Shown: in pieces, positions 17,678 to 26,691 of the stretch | Position numbering within the stretch: the stretch's first letter is position 1 | Layout: each line of letters begins with the position of its first letter | NCBI RefSeq assembly: GCF_017329615.1 | Contig: NZ_JAFMTW010000002.1 | Coordinates: 107,445-171,444 of the forward strand | Source: Alicyclobacillus suci | GTDB lineage: Bacteria > Bacillota > Bacilli > Alicyclobacillales > Alicyclobacillaceae | DNA: 64,000 nucleotides | Direction: 5' to 3' | Notes under the pieces: generated by a model | What the model saw: only the letters and a program-made list of their open reading frames with translations | Database searches by the model: none | Told to the model about the DNA's origin: nothing | Position numbers and translations under genes: made by a program

Positions 17678-17714
17678 CCTAAAAAACCTCCCAATGTGCG
17701 GGAGGTTTTTTAGG
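17678..17714. terminator. Bidirectional terminator after spo0A
   Basis: A 15-bp perfect stem CCTAAAAAACCTCCC / GGGAGGTTTTTTAGG with a 7-nt loop. The A and T runs allow termination in both directions, between spo0A and the convergent HxlR gene. Confidence 0.92.
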
Positions 17715-17786
17715 GCACTTGGGTGTAGCCTTCGCCGCAAAATTACCATCGCATCGCAGGTCTTCGGCATCCAACATGCGGCATAT

Positions 17787-18113
17787 CTAATCTTTGTTGG
17801 CGCCTTCACACCATTTATCGGCCCACGATTGAATGGCAGCTAAAGCAGGCGTTAAGTCTTCACCTTTGTCTGTGAGTTTGTACTCGATACGAACCGGCGT
17901 CTCAGGATATACCGTACGCAGTACAATACACTTTTCCTCGAGTTCTTTGAGGCGCTCGGTCAGCATTCGCGCACTCATACCTGGTATGATTTCTTGTATT
18001 TCAGAAAAGCGTTTTGCTCCGTCCATCAGCGCGCGAATAATCAGACCCGTCCATCGCCGCCCCAGTAAACTAAATGCTTCTTCGAATTTTGGACACATCG
18101 TTTGTAACTGCAT
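17787..18113 (-). CDS. HxlR family transcriptional regulator
   Basis: A 108-aa winged-helix regulator. The HxlR signature is clear: a cysteine near the N-terminus (MCPKFEEAFSLLGRRWTGLII), the recognition helix region MSARMLTERLKELEEKCIV, and the wing VRIEYKLTDKGEDL. Cys7 is at the position of the redox-sensing cysteine of regulators such as HypR. GGAGATGAG precedes the start. No obvious target gene is adjacent, though inverted repeats lie before it at 18159-18184. Confidence 0.9.
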   Translation of the reverse strand: MQLQTMCPKFEEAFSLLGRRWTGLIIRALMDGAKRFSEIQEIIPGMSARMLTERLKELEEKCIVLRTVYPETPVRIEYKLTDKGEDLTPALAAIQSWADKWCEGANKD

Positions 18114-18158
18114 TTCGACTCATCTCCATGTGTTTATTTTAGCATGACCTCTTGACAG

Positions 18159-18184
18159 ATGTAACTCATACATTGCAACTGTAT
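18159..18184. promoter_or_regulatory. Overlapping inverted repeats before the HxlR gene
   Basis: ATGTA-ACTCA-TACAT (18159-18173) and ATACA-TTGCAAC-TGTAT (18168-18184) overlap. HxlR proteins bind such imperfect palindromes, so this may be its own operator. A perfect -35 hexamer TTGACA (18152-18157) faces right, but it has no well-spaced -10. Confidence 0.35.
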
Positions 18185-18312
18185 AGTGGTTATTCGTGCG
18201 CCGTCACGGGCGGATGATATCGTGTTGTCTCGCTCGAGAAATGTGCTGTTTTTCATCGCCTGTTTCGGGCAAAATAGATGGTGAATCGTTTTTTTACAAA
18301 TGGGGTGTCCAC

Positions 18313-18660
18313 GTGAAAGATTTAGATTGGGATGCTGTAGGGCGTTCCGACGTGTTTGCTGAAGAGGTGACGGATGAGTCTGGCAAAGCCGTTGCCTTAG
18401 CGGGAATTGATATTGATTTGTTGAAATTTGAACGAGATGATGACGGGGAATTGGTAATCATGGATGGAGAAGTCGGTCTTGACGACATGCGTACAGTGGT
18501 CACGGTTCGGGCGTGGCTCGACGAACAACAGGAGTTGGACGTGGAGATACTCTATCACGAAGACGATGCAGAATGGTTGGATAACAATGAAGATATCCAA
18601 GGTGAAATTCAAGGGGCCATTCAAGACTTGACCCAGTATTTTCTCGGCGAAACGACCTAA
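18313..18660 (+). CDS. Hypothetical acidic protein
   Basis: Not recognised. A 115-aa strongly acidic soluble protein with many D/E residues (for example LYHEDDAEWLDNNEDIQGEIQ), and no cysteine or signal peptide. The frame is open from 18196, but the upstream translation is cysteine-rich and unlike the remainder, so GTG 18313 is preferred; only GGGGTG at 18302-18307 serves as SD. It stands alone between two minus-strand genes. Confidence 0.55.
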   Translation: MKDLDWDAVGRSDVFAEEVTDESGKAVALAGIDIDLLKFERDDDGELVIMDGEVGLDDMRTVVTVRAWLDEQQELDVEILYHEDDAEWLDNNEDIQGEIQGAIQDLTQYFLGETT

Positions 18661-18746
18661 CTGGGCGCCTGTTGAGCCGTGCGATAGGATGCGAGCAGAC
18701 GCATGGCGGTTGATGATGGGTCTGCTCGCAAGTTTTTGCAACTCCG

Positions 18747-19124
18747 TTAGGATTGCAGCGCGTTTACTGAACGTTTTCGCTTTGTGTTTTCGTGATGCCG
18801 TTTGTTTCTTCGTCGGGACACCATACAGCCTAGTATCAGGACAATTGAGATGCCACACCAAATCCAAATCGTGTCGTCGAAATAGATGATTGCGACGCAT
18901 GCCGACCAAAGGGCGGAGACGGCGAACATGGCAAGCGCCACCCATCGGTTCCAGAAGACAAGTCCCGCCCCAAGCAGGGCAGTGAACGCCACAATCAGCT
19001 CCGCCACGCCGGTTGCGGCTAGCTGAGGAATGTCGTTTACGGCGCCTGCGCGCGCTATCCATAGGCCACTGATGACAAGATACGCTCCGCATAGCGCAGC
19101 GATAATACAAATCGCTGTCCTCAT
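18747..19124 (-). CDS. Hypothetical four-helix membrane protein
   Basis: Not recognised. 125 aa with four hydrophobic segments (AICIIAALCGAYLVISGLWI, VAELIVAFTALLGAGLVF, WVALAMFAVSALWSACVAII, WIWCGISIVLILGCMV) and a basic C-terminal tail. The start is preceded by AAGGATG on the minus strand. The frame is open further upstream, but that part is charged and lacks an SD. It diverges from hemQ. Confidence 0.65.
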   Translation of the reverse strand: MRTAICIIAALCGAYLVISGLWIARAGAVNDIPQLAATGVAELIVAFTALLGAGLVFWNRWVALAMFAVSALWSACVAIIYFDDTIWIWCGISIVLILGCMVSRRRNKRHHENTKRKRSVNALQS

Positions 19125-19297
19125 TTCGTCACATCCTTCTTCATTCGAGGCTATCAGCCGTCTGATCTTCGACAATTTCTTGGAATGCCTTTGATGTAAA
19201 ACTATGAATCTCGCGCGCAGTTTATGTCCAATTTCGTAGACTTCATAAAATCGGCGCCGGCGGTGTAGTGAAACGGTTTCGTCTGTGAGAACCTGGT

Positions 19298-19306
19298 TGA
19301 TATAAT
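19298..19306 (+). promoter_or_regulatory. Extended -10 promoter of hemQ
   Basis: TGATATAAT, a perfect extended -10 identical to that before the OLE RNA, 43 bases before the hemQ start. No clear -35. Confidence 0.65.
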
Positions 19307-19348
19307 GGCAACAGGGCAATTTAATACAGGAAAGAAGGTCCTTTATCG

Positions 19349-20107
19349 ATGGGTGCACCACACACGCTCGAAGGTTGGTATGTGTATCACGAATTTCGGT
19401 CAATCCGTTGGGATAAATGGAAAGCGTTGAGCGCTGCGCAACAACAAGTTATCTTGCGGGAATGGAGCCATTTCGCAGATGAACAGCGCAAAGTTCAAGC
19501 TGAGCGGCAAGGAAGCTATGGCCAGTTTGTGATTGCTGGCGGCAAGGCGGACTTATTGATTATCCATATGCGTCCGACAATCGAAGCATTGAGCGAACTC
19601 AAGGCTCAGATGGCGCGCACGCGCTTGTTTGATGTGAGCCAATCTACATATTCCTACATCTCGGTGGTAGAGTTGGGGGGCTACAACGCGAGACCGGGTG
19701 TCGACATCGAGCAAGATGAAGCCTTACAGGCTCGGTTAAAGCCGGAAATGCCAACACATTCACACGTCTGCTTCTACCCAATGAACAAACGTCGTCTCGG
19801 CGCTGACAACTGGTTTATGCTCAGTGAAGCGGAGCGGCGGGAATTTATGAAGGCGCACGGTATGATTGGGCGCCAGTACGCGGGCATTGTCAAACAGATC
19901 ATCAGTGGCTCCGTCGGCTTGGACGATTGGGAGTGGGGTGTCACTTTGTTTGCCAATGACCCACTTCAGTTTAAGAAACTGGTGTACGAGATGCGTTTTG
20001 ATGAATCCAGTGCGCGATTTGCGGAGTTTGGTCCTTTTTATGTCGGACATCAAGTCGACGATACTGCACTTGGCGCCTGGCTGACGGGTACGCGGGCGGA
20101 ATCCTAA
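19349..20107 (+). CDS. hemQ: Coproheme decarboxylase HemQ
   Basis: Chlorite-dismutase-family enzyme (252 aa) that decarboxylates coproheme to heme b, the last step of the Gram-positive heme pathway. The catalytic tyrosine is Y143 in CFYPMNKRR, and the proximal heme-ligand histidine is H170 in KAHGMIGRQYAG. The C-terminal FGPFYVG motif is also typical. It is a single gene with its own extended -10 promoter; other heme genes are not nearby. Confidence 0.95.
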   Translation: MGAPHTLEGWYVYHEFRSIRWDKWKALSAAQQQVILREWSHFADEQRKVQAERQGSYGQFVIAGGKADLLIIHMRPTIEALSELKAQMARTRLFDVSQSTYSYISVVELGGYNARPGVDIEQDEALQARLKPEMPTHSHVCFYPMNKRRLGADNWFMLSEAERREFMKAHGMIGRQYAGIVKQIISGSVGLDDWEWGVTLFANDPLQFKKLVYEMRFDESSARFAEFGPFYVGHQVDDTALGAWLTGTRAES

Positions 20108-20257
20108 CGATTCGCCTGCGTTTTGCACAATAACCCTCAAGCTCGTGCGAACCGTTTGAATATTTAGCTCTTCTCGTGCAATTCGTGGTAACGTGGAGAG
20201 TGAATTGAGAGAGTGAATTGATGGAAGTGATTACGATGCTTGAGGGGGCGAGGTACT

Positions 20258-21445
20258 TTGGGACTGAGCGTATTGTCAATTGATGAAATGGTAGCCTCGG
20301 TGGAACAGGACGTCATTGCGTGGCGACGGTATTTACACGAGCATCCCGAGATATCGTTCCAGGAGGTTGCGACGGCGCAGTTCGTGTATGATTTGTTGTC
20401 CACATTTCCAAATCTGACATTGACCAGACCTACGAAGACGAGTGTTATCGCGCGTTTGGTCGGTGCTCGACCGGGAAAGGTGTTGGCTTTGCGCGCAGAT
20501 ATGGATGCGCTGCCGATAGAAGAGGAGAACGACGTACCATATCGCTCCAAAAACCCTGGGGCCATGCATGCGTGCGGTCACGATGGACATACCGCAATGC
20601 TACTCGGTGCGGCAAAAATCCTCGCACAACACCAGGCGGACATCGCCGGAGAAATTGTGTTTGTCTTTCAACATGCGGAAGAACTGTTGCCGGGCGGTGC
20701 GGCAGAGTTGGTTGAAAAAGGTGTATTGCGCGGTGTCGATGCGGTTGTCGGTCAACACCTTTGGCAACCTGTGCCGTCTCAGACGATTGGGTTGCGCGCG
20801 GGTGCGCTGATGGCGGCGCCAGACACTTTTTACATTACCATCATCGGCAAAGGTGGACACGCCGCGCAGCCTCATTTCAATGTCGATCCCATTGCGATTG
20901 GCGCACAAGTCGTGACCAATTTGCAGCATGTGGCGTCGCGTTTGACAGATCCGCTTGAACCTTTTGTCCTCAGTGTCACGAAGTTTGTCGGGGGCACGGC
21001 GGATAACGTTATTCCCGGATCTGTGGAGATGTGTGGTACGGTTCGCACATTTAAAGACGAACTGCGAGATGAGGCGGCTGTATGGATGGAGCGTATCATA
21101 CGCGGTGTTACCGAGGCACACGGTGCGGCTTATCAATTTGTTTATGAAAAAGGGTATCGGCCAGTCGTCAATGATGAACAGGTGACGGCGTTTGTTCGCG
21201 AGGTACTGGAAGAAGCGTTTGGCGAAGATGTCGTCATGCCGACGGTACCGACCATGGGTGGAGAAGATTTTTCGGCGTATCAGACGGTTGCGCCGGGCAC
21301 ATTTTTCTTTACGGGGATTCAAAACGAGGAAAAGGGCATTATCTACCCACACCATCACCCGCGCTTTGACATCGATGAGGACGCTTTGCGCGTGGGTGTC
21401 AAAGCGTTCGTGGCAATCGGGTTAAGGTTTGGCGACAGAGATTAA
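20258..21445 (+). CDS. M20 family metal-dependent amidohydrolase
   Basis: Cytosolic zinc/manganese hydrolase (395 aa) of the N-acyl-amino acid amidohydrolase / hippurate hydrolase group. Metal-site motifs are RADMDALPI, ACGHDGHTAMLLGAA and HAEELLPGGA; the dimerisation insert contains GKGGHAAQPH, and the C-terminal TMGGEDFSAY completes the site. TTG 20258 is chosen because GCGAGG lies about 5 bases upstream; an in-frame TTG at 20240 is less well served. The substrate cannot be told from sequence. Confidence 0.9.
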   Translation: MGLSVLSIDEMVASVEQDVIAWRRYLHEHPEISFQEVATAQFVYDLLSTFPNLTLTRPTKTSVIARLVGARPGKVLALRADMDALPIEEENDVPYRSKNPGAMHACGHDGHTAMLLGAAKILAQHQADIAGEIVFVFQHAEELLPGGAAELVEKGVLRGVDAVVGQHLWQPVPSQTIGLRAGALMAAPDTFYITIIGKGGHAAQPHFNVDPIAIGAQVVTNLQHVASRLTDPLEPFVLSVTKFVGGTADNVIPGSVEMCGTVRTFKDELRDEAAVWMERIIRGVTEAHGAAYQFVYEKGYRPVVNDEQVTAFVREVLEEAFGEDVVMPTVPTMGGEDFSAYQTVAPGTFFFTGIQNEEKGIIYPHHHPRFDIDEDALRVGVKAFVAIGLRFGDRD

Positions 21446-21478
21446 TTTGCCTAGTCACTATACTATCTGATAACGGTT

Positions 21479-21513
21479 GGGTTGGCTGAGAAGCCACCCT
21501 GCCGTATTTTTTT
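21479..21513 (+). terminator. Terminator after the amidohydrolase gene
   Basis: GGGTTGGCT-GAGA-AGCCACCC, one bulged T, followed after six bases by a run of T residues (21506-21513). Confidence 0.55.
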
Positions 21514-21645
21514 GTCAAGATGTTGATTTCGTTAAAAAAACACGACAGTACGACAATTGGTCGCGAGATGTTACGGGCGTTTGCCCCATTCCCGTTATGC
21601 TTGCACCACATAAGCTACACCAGATTCCTGCGAGGGGGTGTCGAG

Positions 21646-21753
21646 ATGTACGGAGCATTTGGTGGGTACACCCGTTGGGCCGTTGTATTCCTCATTATCT
21701 TCGTGCTGTTTATCCTGTTGGTTCCTTATGCAGCACCGACCACAGCTTGCTAA
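21646..21753 (+). CDS. YjcZ-like small sporulation membrane protein
   Basis: A 35-aa peptide with a short polar aromatic start (MYGAFGGYTRW) and one hydrophobic helix (AVVFLIIFVLFILLVPYA). It resembles the YjcZ family of small spore proteins, which have a Gly/Tyr-rich head and the VVLFILLII helix. The SD GAGGGGGTG lies about 5 bases before the ATG. It is probably made late in sporulation; no promoter was identified. Confidence 0.6.
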   Translation: MYGAFGGYTRWAVVFLIIFVLFILLVPYAAPTTAC

Positions 21754-21802
21754 TGACAAGTATGGGGGACTGGCTTTGGTGTGCGGTCCCGCACGCCAAA
21801 GC

Positions 21803-22579
21803 CTATTCTTGCCGAATCAATATGCCTTCTGGTTGGATATCGTACAGTCGTTCACCGTGTATCGTCAGCCATTTTCGGTGTTGGTCGTAGTTTGGCATCA
21901 TCGCTCGGACGAGGGCCCAAAACCGCGGACCGTGGTTCATTTCCGTCAAGTGTGCCAGTTCGTGGATGATGACGTACGATTGAACCGCTTGGGGCGCTTG
22001 GATGAGGCGCCAGTTTAAATTGATATTCCCCTTGCTCGAACAACTCCCCCATCGACGTTTTTGCTCTTTAATGACAATTTGCTTAGGAAGGCAGTGAAAT
22101 TCTCTTGCCAAATCCTGCGCGAGCGCGCGTAAGCGCGTTTTTGCAAGTATGCGCAACCAGGTGTACACGGCATTGTGAAGTTGCCCATTTTGCAAAGCAT
22201 CTGGTATGAGAATTTGCCTGCTAGCAACCGCCCATTCGATGACCTGGTTTGTGTGATGCGCTTTTAGGATGCAATTTTGTCCATACAGCCAGATGGTGTC
22301 GCCCGCTTGAATGGGGCGCATGATTCGTTTGGTCGCCGTGTTGAGCATGTCGAGAATCCAGTTCTGGTGCCGGTCAATGACTTGTTCAATTACGCGTTGA
22401 GAGATGTGTTTGGGAGCGCTCACCTGTAAAACACCGTCAACCACACGCAAAATGACGCGCACCTGACGAGCGCGCGCAGGCGTGCGCTGATAGTGAATGC
22501 TGGTTCCGTCAGAGAGGGTGATATATGTCAATCCACTAGCCTTCTTCCTCATGTCTTGCGCGACATCCCGATAACTCAT
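21803..22579 (-). CDS. YgjP-type zinc metallopeptidase (DUF45)
   Basis: A protein of about 258 aa with the gluzincin motif HELAHLTEMNH near the C-terminus, where HExxH and a later His bind zinc, and the conserved QKRRWGSCSSKGNINLNWRL before it. This is the YgjP/DUF45 family, related to SprT and M48 peptidases. The start is uncertain: GTG 22645, ATG 22579 and ATG 22552 are all in frame and none has a strong SD. A short direct repeat (CCCGATAACTC twice, near 22568-22590) covers two of them. Confidence 0.8.
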   Translation of the reverse strand: MSYRDVAQDMRKKASGLTYITLSDGTSIHYQRTPARARQVRVILRVVDGVLQVSAPKHISQRVIEQVIDRHQNWILDMLNTATKRIMRPIQAGDTIWLYGQNCILKAHHTNQVIEWAVASRQILIPDALQNGQLHNAVYTWLRILAKTRLRALAQDLAREFHCLPKQIVIKEQKRRWGSCSSKGNINLNWRLIQAPQAVQSYVIIHELAHLTEMNHGPRFWALVRAMMPNYDQHRKWLTIHGERLYDIQPEGILIRQE

Positions 22580-22686
22580 CCCGATAACTCGTACGTATTC
22601 GCCAAACTTGTCGGTGTCTGAGGCATAACTGTGTACGTGTGGCACAGACTACATGGCAATAAGCCATTAGAAACGGAGTGTACGCC

Positions 22687-23205
22687 ATGAAGGTCCGTAC
22701 CTTATGTGCTGTTGCCATCACCAGTGCGCTGCTCGTGGGATGCGGGCACCCGGATAATGACAGCGCCAACCGACAAGCGGCTATGGCCAGCCAGGAGTTG
22801 CCGTCCTCGATTGCGGACAAGCCCGCACAGTTGCAGCTTCCCCACTGGCAGAACCGAGTTAATCCACATTTTGACGTGCGAAATAAAAATGGGCAAGTGA
22901 TTTTTTATTCAGACGACAAATTGTGGAATGGGCACATCATGAATTTGTATTACGTTCCCCGCGACAACGTGGTCGCTCATAACGGGGAGTACAGTTTGCG
23001 TTCCACTGCGCCGTTGCAGCGCATCGCTACCACGCACATGGAAAAGGACCAGACATGGTCTGTTGCCTGGAACATCAAAGGGCATGAACTGCCGAAGGTG
23101 TTCTATGTATTAGCGAGGACCGATGTCAACCAGACGACGATTGAGAAGGTGACGTGGCACCAGCACGCGCTGCGTATCTCGGGCGGAGACAGTCCTGTGC
23201 AATAA
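22687..23205 (+). CDS. Hypothetical lipoprotein
   Basis: 172 aa. A signal peptide with lipobox LLVGC (Cys near residue 18) marks it as a membrane-attached lipoprotein exposed outside. The mature part is soluble, with no recognised domain; the segment NLYYVPRDNVVAHNGEYSLRS is beta-rich in character. ATG 22687 has GGAG 8 bases upstream; an in-frame GTG at 22678 has none. Confidence 0.7.
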   Translation: MKVRTLCAVAITSALLVGCGHPDNDSANRQAAMASQELPSSIADKPAQLQLPHWQNRVNPHFDVRNKNGQVIFYSDDKLWNGHIMNLYYVPRDNVVAHNGEYSLRSTAPLQRIATTHMEKDQTWSVAWNIKGHELPKVFYVLARTDVNQTTIEKVTWHQHALRISGGDSPVQ

Positions 23206-23266
23206 CGTTTGCATGTTGGATTCGGTCAATCTATCTATCTTGTCGGCGTGCCCACAAAGCGATTGC

Positions 23267-23298
23267 GACAGAACCCCCAGGCGATTGGGGGTTCTGTC
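23267..23298. terminator. Strong hairpin between convergent genes
   Basis: A 13-bp perfect stem GACAGAACCCCCA / TGGGGGTTCTGTC with a 6-nt loop. It has no T tract on either strand, so termination is inferred only from the position between converging genes. Confidence 0.5.
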
Positions 23299-23316
23299 GA
23301 TGTATCTATACTTAAA

Positions 23317-23820
23317 TTAGTTTCGTGGCGGAAATTTGGCCCACATGATGTCGAACAGCATGCCGCCGATGAACGCCATGAGAATGGAAATGACGGTCCG
23401 GTAGACGGTGAACCGCATACCCAAAAACGGCAATTCGGCGGGAAGCCTTGTGACGGAGACCAATTGCCACGACGTCATGAAGGCGAAAACTGCGCCTGGC
23501 GTTGCGTTTGCGGCAAGCAAGCCCGCGGCTAATGGGTACATGGCCCAGCGCGATCCCGTTCCGAAAGCCCCCAGTACCGCAGCGATGAAGATGCCCAAGA
23601 TTCCCGATTCGGCGCCGAATAGGCGGGCGACGAGGGCGGGATCGACCAATTCCGAAATCAGGCCGGCTGTGAACATGGAAACGACAATCCAAGGCGTTGA
23701 TTGCAACAGCATTTCCAGCGACGATTCTAATCCGTCGGCGGCGACACCTGGCCGGATGAGTGCCAGCGCCAGATAGGCGATGAGTGTTGCGCCACCGAGA
23801 TATATCAACGTTTTCTCCAT
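23317..23820 (-). CDS. Half-size permease-like membrane protein (DUF318/ArsP_1-like)
   Basis: A 167-aa protein with four or five hydrophobic segments. IVVSMFTAGLISELVDPALVARLFG and GIFIAAVLGAFGTGSRWAMYPLAAGLL resemble one half of the predicted permease family PF03773 (YraQ/ArsP). Full members have two such halves; only one is present and no second half is adjacent, so it may dimerise. ATG 23820 follows GCGAGGG by 6 bases. Confidence 0.6.
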   Translation of the reverse strand: MEKTLIYLGGATLIAYLALALIRPGVAADGLESSLEMLLQSTPWIVVSMFTAGLISELVDPALVARLFGAESGILGIFIAAVLGAFGTGSRWAMYPLAAGLLAANATPGAVFAFMTSWQLVSVTRLPAELPFLGMRFTVYRTVISILMAFIGGMLFDIMWAKFPPRN

Positions 23821-23836
23821 GTGCACCCCTCGCCGT

Positions 23837-25180
23837 TTAGGAGAGTGTGTCGCGCAGTGCGCTCACGACCGACGACCACGTTTGTTTGTCGGACCAGTCA
23901 AGCGACCAGACGGCCACACCCGCAAGTCCATTTTCGTTCACCAGTGACAAGTCGTCCGTATAGGTCTTAGCCGTGGGGTACCACATTTCCATGTACCCAT
24001 CGGCCTGTGGCTGGCGCGTATACATTAAATCTAGTTGCTGATTAAATGAGCCGGTCCCTGCGTGATAGTCGTCCAGTGCGCTCTTGATACTGTCGTCGCT
24101 CACACCAACGGCTTTATCGGCAACGTGTCCATCTTTGTAGACGTGCCACAGACGCGTATAAAAGGGCATACCGAGCACCAATTTGTCCGTCGGGACGCCT
24201 GTGTCCAATAAATCGTTGACCGATTGTGTGACCCACGGCAGGTCGGCGACAGGACCCGGGTCACTGTCCCCGTCCCAGTGTTCGTCATAGGCCATCAAGA
24301 CCATTTCGTCGACGTCGTCAGACAGCCCGGCGTGGAAAAACGCGGCGCTGTCGTTAAACGGTTCGATGTCTGGCGCGACGTCCACCGACAAATTGATGCC
24401 TTCGGGCGATAGCGTGTCATGCAATTGTTTCATGAACGCAGTAAACGCGTCTCGGTCGGCTGCCGCGACGTTCTCAAAATCGACGTTGATGCCATCTAAA
24501 TGATAGAGTTTCGCTTGGTAATTCAGTTCGTCGATGAGATTGTTGCGGGCTTTGGGGTTTGTCAGTACAGCGTGCGTCAGACTGGCACTATAGTTGTTGT
24601 CGACGAGAACCCAAACTTTGATGTGATGCTCGTGCGCGTATTTCACGACATCTGGCAGCACTTGGCCTGAGATGTTCCCCGAGGCGTCACTCAATCTGAA
24701 CCACTGTGGCGATGCGACGTTGATTCCAGGGTTGTCTTTAAGCATTTGGATGCACGCGGAGGTCGACGTCGATGCGAGCCAACCCATAGCGATTTTATTG
24801 GTGGAAGCGGCCCACGTCGTGATGGATTGAATTAAGGCGGACTGCCCACCGGTACTCGCAGCGGCTTGCGTCTGTGTTTCCGGTAGTTCTGCCGTCAACA
24901 TCGTCAAAGGGTCCGTAAAAGGCAAGTGTAAGGTGCTGCTGACTGCGCGCAGAAGGGTTGGATTGGCAGTCGCCTCGTCTTTGACGTAGTCGGTGGTGCC
25001 AATGAGTTGACTGAGCTCTACGTCGGCCAGTTTTGTGGCCTCCAGTGTGGAGATGCGGCGGAGATCTGGTTGGCCGAACATGCAGAGTACAGCGCCGAAG
25101 CAACCGGCGGCGAGGATCATCAGCGCGACGGTTGCTGCGACGAATTGTGCGGCGGCGTGGCGTAGTTTGTGGGGGTTCAT
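23837..25180 (-). CDS. Glycoside hydrolase family 18 protein, membrane-anchored
   Basis: 447 aa: an N-terminal hydrophobic anchor (AATVALMILAAGCFGAVLCMF), a linker region of about 100 residues, and a GH18 TIM barrel from about residue 125. The catalytic DxxDxDxE motif appears as DGINVDFEN, followed by YDEHWDGDSDPGPVA and VWSLDWSD. In spore formers such proteins are often spore cortex or germination hydrolases, acting on N-acetylglucosaminyl bonds. The ATG lies 11 bases after AGGAG; TTG 25204 is in frame upstream. Confidence 0.85.
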   Translation of the reverse strand: MNPHKLRHAAAQFVAATVALMILAAGCFGAVLCMFGQPDLRRISTLEATKLADVELSQLIGTTDYVKDEATANPTLLRAVSSTLHLPFTDPLTMLTAELPETQTQAAASTGGQSALIQSITTWAASTNKIAMGWLASTSTSACIQMLKDNPGINVASPQWFRLSDASGNISGQVLPDVVKYAHEHHIKVWVLVDNNYSASLTHAVLTNPKARNNLIDELNYQAKLYHLDGINVDFENVAAADRDAFTAFMKQLHDTLSPEGINLSVDVAPDIEPFNDSAAFFHAGLSDDVDEMVLMAYDEHWDGDSDPGPVADLPWVTQSVNDLLDTGVPTDKLVLGMPFYTRLWHVYKDGHVADKAVGVSDDSIKSALDDYHAGTGSFNQQLDLMYTRQPQADGYMEMWYPTAKTYTDDLSLVNENGLAGVAVWSLDWSDKQTWSSVVSALRDTLS

Positions 25181-25254
25181 TCCGGTCAGCGCTCCTCGAC
25201 TCAAGATTTTCTACGAGTCTATGAAGGAGCTGACGGAATTAGAAGATTCGTAGT

Positions 25255-25956
25255 CTAGATTTTATCGACATCGGTGCTTTGTGCGTTCGCTTGCCAGACT
25301 GAATCGCCGTCGACATAGACTTCCTTTTTCCAGATAGCGACCTCTTTTTTCAATCGCTCAATCAGCAGGCTGGCTGCTTCAAATGCCTGCTTGCGGTGCG
25401 GGCTTGAAGCGCCGCAAATGACCGCGATGTCGAGCGGCGTAAGTTTGCCGATACGGTGCCATTGGAGTGTTGTGATACCCGGAAATTGTCGCTCGATGTC
25501 TTGTTGAATTTGATGCATTTGCGACAGTGCCATCGAATCGTACGCTTCATAGGACAAATAAAGCGTCTGCTTATCGCGCGTCCATTCGCGCACGGTACCG
25601 ACGAAGAGGACGGTGCCGCCATGGTTGACGTCCTCCAATTCGCGATACGCGTCCTCCACGACGAGCGGCAGTGGCGAAATGCGCAGGCGGGTGTTCTCCT
25701 CTAAGCCTGGCGATCCGCCACCAACCGGCGGCAATAGTGCGATTTCGTCGGTCTCCTGAAGTACCGTTTGTGCAGGGACTAGCACTTGATTGACAGCAAC
25801 CATGACTTTTTCTAGGGAAGGCTTCGCCTCTGGGTACGCTTCACAAAGAATGGACAACAGCTGAGCCACTGTCGTTCCGTTGGGGACCGTTAGCGTGAGT
25901 TCACGTGTTTGAAAGTGTTCGCGTACATTGGCAAACAGTACGATGCGTAGTTGCAA
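25255..25956 (-). CDS. moaDE: MoaD-MoaE fusion (molybdopterin synthase)
   Basis: A 233-aa protein joining both subunits of molybdopterin synthase, which puts two sulfurs into precursor Z. Residues 1-80 are MoaD, a ubiquitin-like fold ending in LLPPVGGGSPG; the rest is MoaE (VLFVGTVREWTRDKQTLYLSYEAYDSMA and GASSPHRKQAFEAASLLIERLKKEVAIWKKE with the active-site lysines). MoaD needs a free C-terminal Gly-Gly for thiocarboxylation, so cleavage after the glycines is implied, as reported for mycobacterial MoaX. It diverges from moaC. Confidence 0.9.
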   Translation of the reverse strand: MQLRIVLFANVREHFQTRELTLTVPNGTTVAQLLSILCEAYPEAKPSLEKVMVAVNQVLVPAQTVLQETDEIALLPPVGGGSPGLEENTRLRISPLPLVVEDAYRELEDVNHGGTVLFVGTVREWTRDKQTLYLSYEAYDSMALSQMHQIQQDIERQFPGITTLQWHRIGKLTPLDIAVICGASSPHRKQAFEAASLLIERLKKEVAIWKKEVYVDGDSVWQANAQSTDVDKI

Positions 25957-26018
25957 GTTGAGTCACCTCATGACAGAGTAGTGGCTGTATACATACCGGT
26001 TACAGGGAGGAACAGTGT

Positions 26019-26534
26019 ATGTCATCAGAAGCCGGATTTACACATTTTACGCAAGATGGTCGACCTGTGATGGTCGACGTCTCCGATAAACCATCGACGA
26101 AGCGGGTAGCTGTTGCGCAGGCGCGCGTGCGCATGCAATCTACCACGCATGAAGCTATTGTACATCAAGCGGTGCGCAAAGGGGACGTGCTGGCAATCGC
26201 CCAACTCGCTGGGATTATGGCGGCGAAAAAGACGTCGGAGCTCATTCCGCTGTGCCATCAGGTGCCCCTTCATCACGTTGCCCTTGATTTAACATTTGAA
26301 GACGTGGGGACATCAGAGGATGGCCTAGAAGCTGTGTTGGTCATTGAGGCGCAAGTCGATACAGCCTATCAAACAGGTGTGGAGATGGAGGCCCTGACAG
26401 CTGCTAGTGTGGCGGCGCTCACAGTGTATGACATGTGTAAGGCGCTAGACCGGGCGATGGTGGTCGAGCAGGTCAGGTTGCTATATAAGGACGGCGGTAA
26501 GAGTGGCGTCTTTCAGACACCAGAAAAGGCGTGA
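26019..26534 (+). CDS. moaC: Cyclic pyranopterin monophosphate synthase MoaC
   Basis: Converts the MoaA product to cyclic pyranopterin monophosphate in molybdenum cofactor synthesis (171 aa). Motifs are MVDVSDKPSTKRVAVAQARV, IPLCHQVPLHHV, and MEALTAASVAALTVYDMCKALD. GGGAGG lies before the ATG. Together with the divergent moaDE it supplies two Moco steps; moaA and moaB were not seen in the window. Confidence 0.96.
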   Translation: MSSEAGFTHFTQDGRPVMVDVSDKPSTKRVAVAQARVRMQSTTHEAIVHQAVRKGDVLAIAQLAGIMAAKKTSELIPLCHQVPLHHVALDLTFEDVGTSEDGLEAVLVIEAQVDTAYQTGVEMEALTAASVAALTVYDMCKALDRAMVVEQVRLLYKDGGKSGVFQTPEKA

Positions 26535-26691
26535 TTAAAAGGCGTAACACGACATTCTAAATCTTCTTTCTATCTGTCGATTCTGTGATGGTACCGTTTT
26601 GATTGATTGCTTGCACTTGTCTTTTCCTAGAGCTAGTAAATCAAGTATGATAATGATGGCACGTAGATCGTTCGCTCTAGGGGGAATTGGG

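Noticed and set aside
20600..21358. 252-codon minus-strand frame inside the amidohydrolase gene
   Set aside because: Antisense shadow, no SD, composition (Arg/His/Cys-rich) unlike real proteins of this genome.
25957..26018. Possible molybdenum cofactor riboswitch between moaDE and moaC
   Set aside because: Only 62 bases lie between the divergent starts, too short for this riboswitch on either strand.
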